Below, piece by piece: positions 1 to 7,712 of a stretch of DNA of 64,000 nt. The DNA is from CAYZQH01 sp050300015 (GTDB lineage: Bacteria; Pseudomonadota; Gammaproteobacteria; Pseudomonadales; Cellvibrionaceae). A program made the position numbers and the translations under genes. Each line of letters begins with the position of its first letter. Position 1 is the first letter of the stretch. The notes beneath the pieces are model-generated. The model made no database searches and was not told the origin of the DNA. It was given only the letters and a program-made list of their open reading frames with translations. The stretch covers positions 62,001 to 126,000 of the forward strand of contig JBNKWZ010000004.1 of assembly GCA_050300015.1 (NCBI GenBank), given 5' to 3'.

Positions 1-1551
1 CGAGTGCAGTCTTACCATACCTCGCAAGGCAGTCAATTGATCCCCTATGATTGGTATATCAACCTGCAGGCGGCCAACGGGTTACACCCCCTGCATGACA
101 ATGCCACATACGAAGCGCTTCGCTACTTGCCCGATTACACGCCTGATCCCGCGGTCAACCCCGACGGTTTACCCATTGGCTTTGTTAAGGATTCGGACCC
201 CAATACCGGCGATTGGATTGGTATTAATTGCGCTGCCTGCCATACGGGGCAACTCATCTTTGATACCACTCTATTACGCATTGATGGCGCGCCATCCATG
301 GGGGATTACCGTGGCCTGCTGCAAACTGTGCGAGATGCCATCGGCGCCACCCTGGCAAGCCCCAGTCGTTTCAATCACTTCGCAAGACGTTTAAATATCA
401 AAACCCAAAGTGCTAAATCTCAACTGCGAGATGAATTAGAAGCGACAGTGTCCGAGCTGGATCAGTCCATCACCAATGCTTCAAGCCCCGACCACATACC
501 AGGCTATGGTCGTATTGACGCCTTTGCCGCGATTAAAAATGAAGTGTTTGTAACAGACTTAGGTATCGAGGCCAACTATCAACAACCGAATGCACCTGTC
601 AGTTACCCCTTCCTGTGGGACACGCCTCATCTTGATCGCGTGCAGTGGACGGGACATGTGGAAAACCCCTACGCCAGGAACGTAGGTCAAGTGTTAGGCG
701 TATTGGGGCGCCTCAACCTGCAAGACCCAAGCGAATTTTTTAATTCCTCCGTCCGCCGCGACAGTGTATTTCTGTTGGAAGAATGGATGGCAGAACTGCA
801 ATCCCCCAAATGGCCTGAAGCCGTGTTAGGCGATATTGACCCCATTGCCGCTGCTCAAGGTAAAACCCTGTATAAAACCCCTGACGCCTCTGGGTACGCA
901 TGTGTCGATTGTCATTCACTGCCTGACGACGATACGGGGCAATACCCTTTAACCCCTGCCAGTCACAATGCTTTTGGGATGCAGTTTATTCAAACGTACA
1001 ACACACCCATAGCAGAGGTGGGCACAGACCCAAACACCCTGGCAAACGTTTACAGCCCTACCCCCTTGCAGACCGGTCCACTTAGCGCAGCCCTTGGAGG
1101 ACAAACCGAAATCGTTGGGGGCGTATTTTTATCCATGGTCACAGGCGCCACGGTTGGCAATTTGTTTGCCCAAGCACCTGCGTTAACGCAAGAACAACAA
1201 GTCGCGTTCTCACGCTTTAGAATTGCGGGTCCCGGCCACCCCGGTGCGCCTACTATCGGCTATAAGGCTCGACCCTTAAATGGAATCTGGGCCACCGGCC
1301 CCTTCCTTCACAACGGGTCCGTGCCCTCGCTCTGGGCATTACTGCAACCACCGGAACAACGACCCACGCAATTTTGGGTGGGTAATATGTTGTATGACAA
1401 CACAAAAGTTGGTTACCGCACAGATTGGGTGCCCGGGGCGTTTAAACTCAACACCCAGGTGCCTGGCAACCTCGCCGTGGGTCATGCTTACGGCACTGCA
1501 CTCGACGTGGACGACAAATGGGCACTGATTGAGTTTTTGAAGACCCTCTAA
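1..1551 (+). CDS. RoxA-like di-haem c-type cytochrome (5' partial)
   Basis: The frame is open to the window edge, so the N-terminus with its export signal is missing. Numbering from a GTG at base 4, there are two CxxCH haem c sites: CAACH at residues 76-80 (context INCAACHTGQL) and CVDCH at 300-304. A C-terminal block, GIWATGPFLHNGSVP at 427-441, is a hallmark of the RoxA/RoxB-like branch of the MauG/di-haem peroxidase superfamily, whose studied members cleave poly(cis-1,4-isoprene) in the periplasm or outside the cell. RoxA is about 680 residues, so roughly 150 may be missing. Family membership is well supported; rubber as substrate is only an inference, because many RoxA-like proteins have unknown substrates. 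It ends at a terminator shared with the convergent ssb. Confidence 0.75.
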   Translation, partial: RVQSYHTSQGSQLIPYDWYINLQAANGLHPLHDNATYEALRYLPDYTPDPAVNPDGLPIGFVKDSDPNTGDWIGINCAACHTGQLIFDTTLLRIDGAPSMGDYRGLLQTVRDAIGATLASPSRFNHFARRLNIKTQSAKSQLRDELEATVSELDQSITNASSPDHIPGYGRIDAFAAIKNEVFVTDLGIEANYQQPNAPVSYPFLWDTPHLDRVQWTGHVENPYARNVGQVLGVLGRLNLQDPSEFFNSSVRRDSVFLLEEWMAELQSPKWPEAVLGDIDPIAAAQGKTLYKTPDASGYACVDCHSLPDDDTGQYPLTPASHNAFGMQFIQTYNTPIAEVGTDPNTLANVYSPTPLQTGPLSAALGGQTEIVGGVFLSMVTGATVGNLFAQAPALTQEQQVAFSRFRIAGPGHPGAPTIGYKARPLNGIWATGPFLHNGSVPSLWALLQPPEQRPTQFWVGNMLYDNTKVGYRTDWVPGAFKLNTQVPGNLAVGHAYGTALDVDDKWALIEFLKTL

Positions 1552-1599
1552 GTTCTAGTCAACCAGGGGCACCGCCCCATGGAGCATAAGCCCAAAAAG

Positions 1600-1628
1600 C
1601 AAAAAGCCCCGTTAATAGGGGCTTTTTT
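1600..1628. terminator. Bidirectional terminator between the cytochrome gene and ssb
   Basis: AAAAAGCCCC, a 7-nt loop, then GGGGCTTTTTT. The stem has an A-run on one side and a T-run on the other, so it can end both the plus-strand cytochrome gene and the minus-strand ssb. Confidence 0.85.
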
Positions 1629-1650
1629 ACAATTTAACCAATGGTAATCG

Positions 1651-2145
1651 TTAAAACGGAATATCATCGTCAAAGTTATCGAAGCTGGGCTCTGCAGCGG
1701 CTGGCTGCTTGGGGGCCTGCTGCTGGGTTGCAGGTGCATTTTGGCGTGGCGCAGGCGCACTATAGTTATCCTGACGTCCATAACCACCCTGACCTCCCGT
1801 ATCTCCCCGCGAATCCAGCATTTGCATTTCACCCGCCACGATCTCGGTGGTGTAGCGATCCTGCCCTTGCTGGTCTTGCCATTTATTCGTGCGTAGAGAC
1901 CCTTCGATATACACCTTGGAGCCCTTCTTCAAATATTCACCGGCGATTTCTGCCAACCGGTTAAAGAACACCACTCGATGCCATTCGGTGCGCTCTTGCT
2001 GCTCACCCGACTGTTTGTCCTTCCAAGACTCAGAGGTTGCCACACTGATACGGGTAATGGCACTGCCCGATGGGGTGTAGCGCGTCTCAGGGTCTTGCCC
2101 GATATTGCCCACCAAAATCACTTTATTAATACCACGACTCGCCAC
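1651..2145 (-). CDS. ssb: Single-stranded DNA-binding protein
   Basis: This 164-residue protein starts MASRGINKVILVGNIGQDPE, the usual SSB beginning, followed by the OB-fold (about residues 1-110). A Gln/Gly/Pro-rich linker leads to the acidic tip DDDIPF, which recruits replication and repair partners. It protects single-stranded DNA during replication, recombination and repair. The start is a GTG with a GGAGG seven bases upstream. It lies 65 bp downstream of an MFS gene on the same strand and divergent from uvrA, a gene order common in gammaproteobacteria. No SOS box was seen upstream. Confidence 0.97.
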   Translation of the reverse strand: MASRGINKVILVGNIGQDPETRYTPSGSAITRISVATSESWKDKQSGEQQERTEWHRVVFFNRLAEIAGEYLKKGSKVYIEGSLRTNKWQDQQGQDRYTTEIVAGEMQMLDSRGDTGGQGGYGRQDNYSAPAPRQNAPATQQQAPKQPAAAEPSFDNFDDDIPF

Positions 2146-2210
2146 GGGTTAACCTCCACGTTGGATGAATTCAAAATTGCCTGCCCCTTTTGCATAGGGG
2201 CAGCACCGGC

Positions 2211-3587
2211 CTATGCTACCTGGCCTAGATAATTGTGCAACTGGGATTTGTCGAATGCCGAATCCTCGACTTTCAAATACAAGGTTTCCTGCTCTTTGGC
2301 CCAATGGGCCTCTATCACACCAGGCACATTGGCCAACAGCTCGCCTTCGGGTACTGCATATTTGCAGGGAATCACCAAACTGGTGAGATACCTTGGCTCT
2401 CGCATGGACAGCGCATACAGCCACCAAACACTACACACCACAGCACCCGCCACCGTCGCGGCAAAAGACCCAAAGGCGCCATACAGCCAGCCGCCACTGA
2501 TGCCACCCAGTGCCGCACCAAGGAATTGACTGGTGGCATAAACCCCCATTGCAGTGCCTTTACTGCCCGCAGGGGCCTGCTTGCTCACCAATGAAGGCAA
2601 CGTAGCCTCGAGTAAATTAAATGCCACAAAAAACACGAATAGGCCAATCAAGCACTGCCCTAAAGACTCTGAATTAAACAAAGCAATTTGCGAAACCACC
2701 ACCGTGGCGATAGCCATTAGAAATACACGCTTGAGCTGACGATGACGCTCCGCCAGATACATAAAGGGGATCATCACCACAAAAGACCCAAGCATAATAG
2801 GTAAATACAAGGACCAATGGCTAGACACTGGCGACCCCAGAGACTGCAGGTGAATCGGCACCACCACAAATGTGGCGGTTAAGGCAAAATGCAGCGCAAA
2901 AATGCCCACATCCAACCGGCGTAAATCAGTATTGGCCATCACCTCAACCATCATATGGCGAATGGCTTTCTTGCCCACCTCTAAGCGGTGTTTCGGTGGC
3001 GATGGCACGAGTAACGTCACAATACCGATACCCACCAGCGCCAGAGCCGCCGACAACCAAAATACGGACGATAAACCCAATGCACCTGCCAGCGCTGGCC
3101 CCAGAATCATCGCCAAGGTAAACGACAAGCCGATGGAAACCCCCACCACTGCCATGGCACGGGTTCGATTTTGCTCTGAAGTCAAATCCCCCAGTAAAGC
3201 CATGACCGCACTGGCAATGGCGCCAGCCCCCTGTACCACTCGCCCCAGCACCAGGCCCCAGACACTGCTCGATGTGGCCGCGATCACACTGCCTATGACA
3301 AAAAGTAGCAAGCCCGCCACAATCACAGGCTTCCGGCCAACACGATCGGACAGCACCCCCAATGGAATTTGAAATATGGCCTGTGTCACACCGTATCCAC
3401 CGAGCGCAACCCCCAACAGGAACGGGGTGGCGTCCGTATAAGCTTGCCCAAACACGCTGAGCACTGGGAACACCATAAAAAGGCCCAACATTCGGAACAC
3501 GTAGAGCAATGACAGGGTCATAACTACGCGAGTATCAGATATCGCTCTCGAAGCCACTTTGATCTCTATACTTGAAAAGGGCAGCAA
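2211..3587 (-). CDS. MFS transporter of the uvrA-ssb locus
   Basis: A major facilitator superfamily protein of up to 458 residues with about 12 hydrophobic helices. The conserved loop GVLSDRVGRKPVIVAG between helices 2 and 3 is the MFS signature. The C-terminus carries a soluble extension of about 80 residues after the last helix. The open frame begins with TTG; an ATG at base 3521 (MTLSLLYVF) would leave almost no N-terminal tail before helix 1, and neither has a strong ribosome site, so the start is unresolved. A member of this family sits between uvrA and ssb in many pseudomonads and relatives. The substrate is unknown; a drug or sugar efflux role would be a guess. Confidence 0.85.
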   Translation of the reverse strand: MLPFSSIEIKVASRAISDTRVVMTLSLLYVFRMLGLFMVFPVLSVFGQAYTDATPFLLGVALGGYGVTQAIFQIPLGVLSDRVGRKPVIVAGLLLFVIGSVIAATSSSVWGLVLGRVVQGAGAIASAVMALLGDLTSEQNRTRAMAVVGVSIGLSFTLAMILGPALAGALGLSSVFWLSAALALVGIGIVTLLVPSPPKHRLEVGKKAIRHMMVEVMANTDLRRLDVGIFALHFALTATFVVVPIHLQSLGSPVSSHWSLYLPIMLGSFVVMIPFMYLAERHRQLKRVFLMAIATVVVSQIALFNSESLGQCLIGLFVFFVAFNLLEATLPSLVSKQAPAGSKGTAMGVYATSQFLGAALGGISGGWLYGAFGSFAATVAGAVVCSVWWLYALSMREPRYLTSLVIPCKYAVPEGELLANVPGVIEAHWAKEQETLYLKVEDSAFDKSQLHNYLGQVA

Positions 3588-3906
3588 TTCTAACAGCGAA
3601 GGGAAGGCGTCAACAATTCGAACGTTGTAATTATGCGTTTTAAAGCCCTAAAGCAGGCTAATAGCGCATTCCTTGGTGTGCCCACTGGAGCGCGGCGACG
3701 CATTCAGTTACAATTTTGCAAACCAGTCGCCACATAACACCCCAAGATCAGGGTGTCGCCAGTGAAATTTGGTCACGAGGCAAACAATCAGACGGACCAA
3801 ATTCGCGAGTATGCGCCAATTTATGCGCGCAGTACGGCTGTACAAAGGTTCGTAGCGTACTCCAGCCACACCCGGCGCGACACAATAACAAAAGGCAGAA
3901 TACAGA
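3588..3906. other. Divergent intergenic region, no gene seen
   Basis: 319 bp between the MFS gene (leftward) and the LuxR-type gene (rightward). It must hold promoters for both, but no operator or structured RNA was recognised. Confidence 0.6.
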
Positions 3907-4554
3907 GTGACAGCCACCATCGACCAGTTAGACACCAAGGGAATCCTGCTGTACTCCTTGGATAACAGCTTGCAAACCGGCTTATTGGCAACATTGATCA
4001 GTGAAAAATCCGGTTTCAACTGCACGGTTGTCCATAGCCTTGCCCCGGAAACCATTGACTGTCACCTGCTGCTCATTGACTGCCAAGGCCATTCCACAGA
4101 AGGTCTTCGCGCCCTGGTGGCAGAAATCCATCAAACATCCCACCCACTCTACGCCGCGTTATTAAACGCAAAATCGAACAGCGAACACGAGGACCTGCTT
4201 GAGTGGCCTTGTATATCGGGTTTGTTCTTTACCGATACCGACCAAGAGCAGCTTATTCGAGGGTTAGAGTGTCTTATGCGCGGTGAGTACTGGGTGCCCC
4301 GCCGACTGCTCCACCACTTTTTGAAAAAGAACCGTCGCGCGCCAGCCGTTAAACAAAATGAAATCAAGTTGACCAAGCGCGAGCGCCAGATCTTACGCCT
4401 AATTAAAGACGGTGCCACCAACCAAGACATCTCCGCGGCTTTGGATGTCTCGGAACACACGGTGAAGAGCCACCTTTACAATGTCTATAAAAAAATTGGT
4501 GTGCGCAACCGCCTGGAAGCCAGTAACTGGGTAAGGGACCTAGAAGACCTCTAA
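3907..4554 (+). CDS. LuxR/CsgD-type transcriptional regulator
   Basis: A 215-residue protein with a GTG start. The C-terminal 65 residues are a classic LuxR helix-turn-helix (LTKRERQILRLIKDGATNQD, then ISAALDVSEHTVKSHLYNVYKKIGV). The N-terminal half resembles a degenerate receiver-like domain, as in CsgD: acidic LLIDCQG is present but the full phosphorylation pocket is not obvious. CsgD relatives switch on curli or matrix genes, often under c-di-GMP influence. No histidine kinase is adjacent, so it is probably an orphan regulator. Targets cannot be read from the window; links to the adhesin genes 40 kb away are speculation. Confidence 0.85.
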   Translation: MTATIDQLDTKGILLYSLDNSLQTGLLATLISEKSGFNCTVVHSLAPETIDCHLLLIDCQGHSTEGLRALVAEIHQTSHPLYAALLNAKSNSEHEDLLEWPCISGLFFTDTDQEQLIRGLECLMRGEYWVPRRLLHHFLKKNRRAPAVKQNEIKLTKRERQILRLIKDGATNQDISAALDVSEHTVKSHLYNVYKKIGVRNRLEASNWVRDLEDL

Positions 4555-4583
4555 ACCAAGCACTTTAAACACAGTGCTTTCTA

Positions 4584-4748
4584 GGGAAGCTCTGCTTAAG
4601 TCCTTATAAGCTCTGTACAATCTGGCGCGAAGCAGCCTCAAGACGGCAATCGTAATTAATGGCTGTAGCCCTTGGCAAAAGCCGGCGCGGCGAATGACCA
4701 CGCTAGGCATCGCCCTTCGGGGCAGCAAGGACTTAATCAAAGGTTCCC
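4584..4748. repeat. MITE-like element, family 2, copy 1 (165 bp)
   Basis: Imperfect 20-bp terminal inverted repeats: GGGAAGCTCTGCTTAAGTCC on the left and GGACTTAATCAAAGGTTCCC on the right, each flanked by TA. The interior carries CCCTTCGGGGC and a GGCTGTAGCCCTTGG stretch that recur in inverse orientation in the copy near 28.2 kb. It has no coding capacity. It lies between the LuxR gene and uvrA. Confidence 0.65.
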
Positions 4749-4802
4749 TAACCTACCCGATGCACATTAAACTAGCGGTTTTGCCTAGAATTAGGACCGC
4801 TT

Positions 4803-7631
4803 GTGGATACCATTCTTGTACGGGGTGCGCGCACCCACAATCTCAAGAACATCAACTTAGACATACCACGTGATCGTTTGATCGTCATTACAGGCCTGTC
4901 AGGCTCTGGAAAGTCATCTCTCGCCTTTGACACCCTCTACGCCGAAGGCCAACGCCGTTACGTGGAGTCCCTTTCAACTTACGCGCGCCAATTCCTGTCG
5001 ATGATGGAAAAACCCGACGTAGACCATGTAGAGGGGTTGAGCCCGGCCATATCCATCGAACAAAAATCTACCTCGCATAACCCACGCTCCACCGTGGGGA
5101 CCATTACTGAAATATATGACTATTTGCGACTGCTGTACGCGCGTATTGGCGAGCCTCGCTGCCCGATTCACCAAGAGCCTTTGACAGCCCAGACCGTCTC
5201 TGAAATGGTCGATCAAGTTTTAGCACTACCCGAGGGGACCAAAATTATGCTGTTGGCGCCCGTGGTGCGCGAACGCAAAGGTGAGCATCTTCACGTGTTT
5301 GACGCCCTGCGTCGCGATGGCTTTGTTCGTGTGCGAGTTAATGGGCTCGTCAGTGAGCTCGACGACCTTCCCAAACTGGACAAGCGCAAAAAACACAGCA
5401 TTGATGTGGTGGTGGATCGATTTAAAGTGCGCGAAGATGTGAAACAACGCCTTGCAGAAAGCTTTGAAACGGCATTGAATCTCGCAGAAGGTCTCGCTGC
5501 CATTAGTTATATGGAAGGCAACCAGGAAGATAAAGTATTTTCTGCGAAACATGCCTGCTCGCAATGTGACTATTCCTTATCTGAACTCGAACCCAGACTG
5601 TTTTCTTTTAACAACCCAGCAGGGGCCTGCCCAGGCTGCGACGGGCTAGGCGTCAAACAGTACTTTGCAGAAGAGCGTGTGGTGCAAGACCAAGCGCTGT
5701 CACTCGCTGAGGGTGCCGTGCGCGGCTGGGACAAGCGCAATTTCTATTATTTCCACATGCTCACTTCACTGGCAAAACATTACGGTTTTGATGTGGACAA
5801 ACCTTGGCATAAATTGGCGCAAAAACATCGACAAGTGGTTTTACATGGCTCAGAAGATGAAATCATTAACTTCACCTACGTCAACGAGCGCGGCGACCGC
5901 CTGCAGCGCAGCCACACTTTTGAAGGGGTTATTCCTAACCTTGAACGACGCTACCGCGACACGGAATCGTCCTCTGTGCGCGAAGAACTCGGCAAATATT
6001 TGTCCTCACAAAAATGCCCTACCTGTGAGGGCACGCGCTTACGCCCAGATGCTCGCAATGTTTTTGTTGACGAAAAAACCCTACCTGAAATTACCGAGCT
6101 ACCCGTGGGTGAGGCACACGCTTATTTCACCAAATTGCGCTTTAGTGGTGCCAAGGGCCAAATTGCCGACAAGATATTAAAAGAGTTACGCGAGCGCTTA
6201 AAATTTTTGGTGGACGTTGGCTTAAATTATCTTACCTTGAGTCGCAGCGCAGAAACGCTCTCGGGCGGGGAGGCTCAACGCATTCGTTTAGCCAGCCAAA
6301 TTGGCGCCGGGCTCGTTGGAGTTATGTATATTTTAGATGAACCCTCTATTGGCTTACACCAGCGCGATAACGACCGACTGCTAAACACCCTGACCCACTT
6401 ACGCGATCTCGGCAATACGGTGATCGTCGTGGAACATGATGAGGATGCCATTCGTTCAGCCGATTATATTATTGATATCGGCCCAGGCGCAGGCGTTCAC
6501 GGTGGAGAAGTCATTGCACAAGGAACGCTCAAAACCGTATTGCGCAACAAGCAAAGTTTAACGGCCGCTTACTTATCTGGGAAAAAGTCCATCGCCATTC
6601 CCGCTAAGCGTACCAAACCCGTCGCCGGGCACAATATTATTTTAGAAAACGCCAGCGGCAACAATTTGCAGGGCGTAACGCTCAGAGTACCGCTGGGTAT
6701 TATGACCTGCATTACGGGTGTTTCTGGCTCAGGCAAGTCCACTTTAATTAATGCCACGCTCTACCCTTTGGCCGCCACAGCGTTGAACAACGCCTCTACT
6801 TTGACGCCGGCACCCTACGAAAAAGTTCATGGGTTAGACAAGCTGGACAAATGCGTCGACATCAACCAAAGTCCTATCGGTCGCACACCACGTTCGAACC
6901 CCGCCACCTATACAGGCATTTTCACACCCATAAGAGAATTGTTTTCCGGTACACAAGAAGCGCGCGCAAGAGGCTACAAACCTGGCCGCTTCAGCTTTAA
7001 CGTCAAAGGTGGCCGATGTGAAGCCTGCCAAGGTGATGGCGTGGTGAAAGTAGAGATGCACTTCCTGCCGGACATATTTGTACCTTGCGACATCTGTAAA
7101 GGCAAGCGCTACAATCGTGAGACCTTGGATATTCATTACAAGGGTAAAAGTATTCATGAGGTACTAGACTTAACCGTGGAAGATGCACGCATCTTTTTTG
7201 ATGCGGTCCCCGCCATCTCCAACAAATTGCAAACGCTTATTGACGTGGGCCTTTCTTACATTCGCCTTGGACAGTCGGCCACGACTTTGTCGGGTGGCGA
7301 AGCTCAACGCGTCAAGCTGGCCAAAGAACTTTCCAAGCGGGATACTGGTAAAACGCTATACATTCTCGACGAACCCACTACAGGATTGCATTTTTACGAC
7401 ATCCAACAGTTGCTGAACGTCCTTCATCGCTTACGCGATCGCGGCAACACCGTAGTCGTCATTGAGCATAACTTGGATGTAATTAAAACCGCGGATTGGG
7501 TGGTGGATTTAGGCCCTGAGGGCGGCAGCGGTGGCGGTGAAATTATTGCAGAAGGTACGCCAGAGGCCATCTGCAAAGTTAAAGGTTCTCATACCGGTCG
7601 TTTTTTAAAACCCATGCTGGCACGCAGGTAG
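4803..7631 (+). CDS. uvrA: UvrABC excinuclease subunit A
   Basis: A 942-residue nucleotide excision repair protein that finds DNA lesions with UvrB. Both ABC ATPase modules are complete: Walker A GLSGSGKSS at 31-39 and GVSGSGKST at 639-647, with signature motifs LSGGEAQRIRLA and LSGGEAQRVKLA. Two zinc-binding regions are visible (CSQC...CPGC in the first half, CEAC...CDIC in the second). The start is GTG (MDTILVRGARTHNL), matching the family N-terminus. Length is standard. No CTGT-N8-ACAG box was found in the 250 bp upstream, so SOS control is not evident here. It is followed by a strong terminator. Confidence 0.98.
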   Translation: MDTILVRGARTHNLKNINLDIPRDRLIVITGLSGSGKSSLAFDTLYAEGQRRYVESLSTYARQFLSMMEKPDVDHVEGLSPAISIEQKSTSHNPRSTVGTITEIYDYLRLLYARIGEPRCPIHQEPLTAQTVSEMVDQVLALPEGTKIMLLAPVVRERKGEHLHVFDALRRDGFVRVRVNGLVSELDDLPKLDKRKKHSIDVVVDRFKVREDVKQRLAESFETALNLAEGLAAISYMEGNQEDKVFSAKHACSQCDYSLSELEPRLFSFNNPAGACPGCDGLGVKQYFAEERVVQDQALSLAEGAVRGWDKRNFYYFHMLTSLAKHYGFDVDKPWHKLAQKHRQVVLHGSEDEIINFTYVNERGDRLQRSHTFEGVIPNLERRYRDTESSSVREELGKYLSSQKCPTCEGTRLRPDARNVFVDEKTLPEITELPVGEAHAYFTKLRFSGAKGQIADKILKELRERLKFLVDVGLNYLTLSRSAETLSGGEAQRIRLASQIGAGLVGVMYILDEPSIGLHQRDNDRLLNTLTHLRDLGNTVIVVEHDEDAIRSADYIIDIGPGAGVHGGEVIAQGTLKTVLRNKQSLTAAYLSGKKSIAIPAKRTKPVAGHNIILENASGNNLQGVTLRVPLGIMTCITGVSGSGKSTLINATLYPLAATALNNASTLTPAPYEKVHGLDKLDKCVDINQSPIGRTPRSNPATYTGIFTPIRELFSGTQEARARGYKPGRFSFNVKGGRCEACQGDGVVKVEMHFLPDIFVPCDICKGKRYNRETLDIHYKGKSIHEVLDLTVEDARIFFDAVPAISNKLQTLIDVGLSYIRLGQSATTLSGGEAQRVKLAKELSKRDTGKTLYILDEPTTGLHFYDIQQLLNVLHRLRDRGNTVVVIEHNLDVIKTADWVVDLGPEGGSGGGEIIAEGTPEAICKVKGSHTGRFLKPMLARR

Positions 7632-7639
7632 GCCATAAA

Positions 7640-7667
7640 AAAACACCAGGGCTCGCCTGGTGTTTTT
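7640..7667. terminator. Bidirectional terminator between uvrA and fimV
   Basis: AAACACCAGG, loop GCTCG, CCTGGTGTTTTT. A-run and T-run flank a 10-bp stem, and it sits between the convergent uvrA and fimV. Confidence 0.9.
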
Positions 7668-7712
7668 GGTGCTTTTTGAACTTCGATAACGCCTGCGAAT
7701 CAGGCGTCGCCG

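Noticed and set aside
4555..4802. SOS box for uvrA
   Set aside because: No CTGT-N8-ACAG match was found between the LuxR gene and uvrA; the nearest CTGT words lack a partner.
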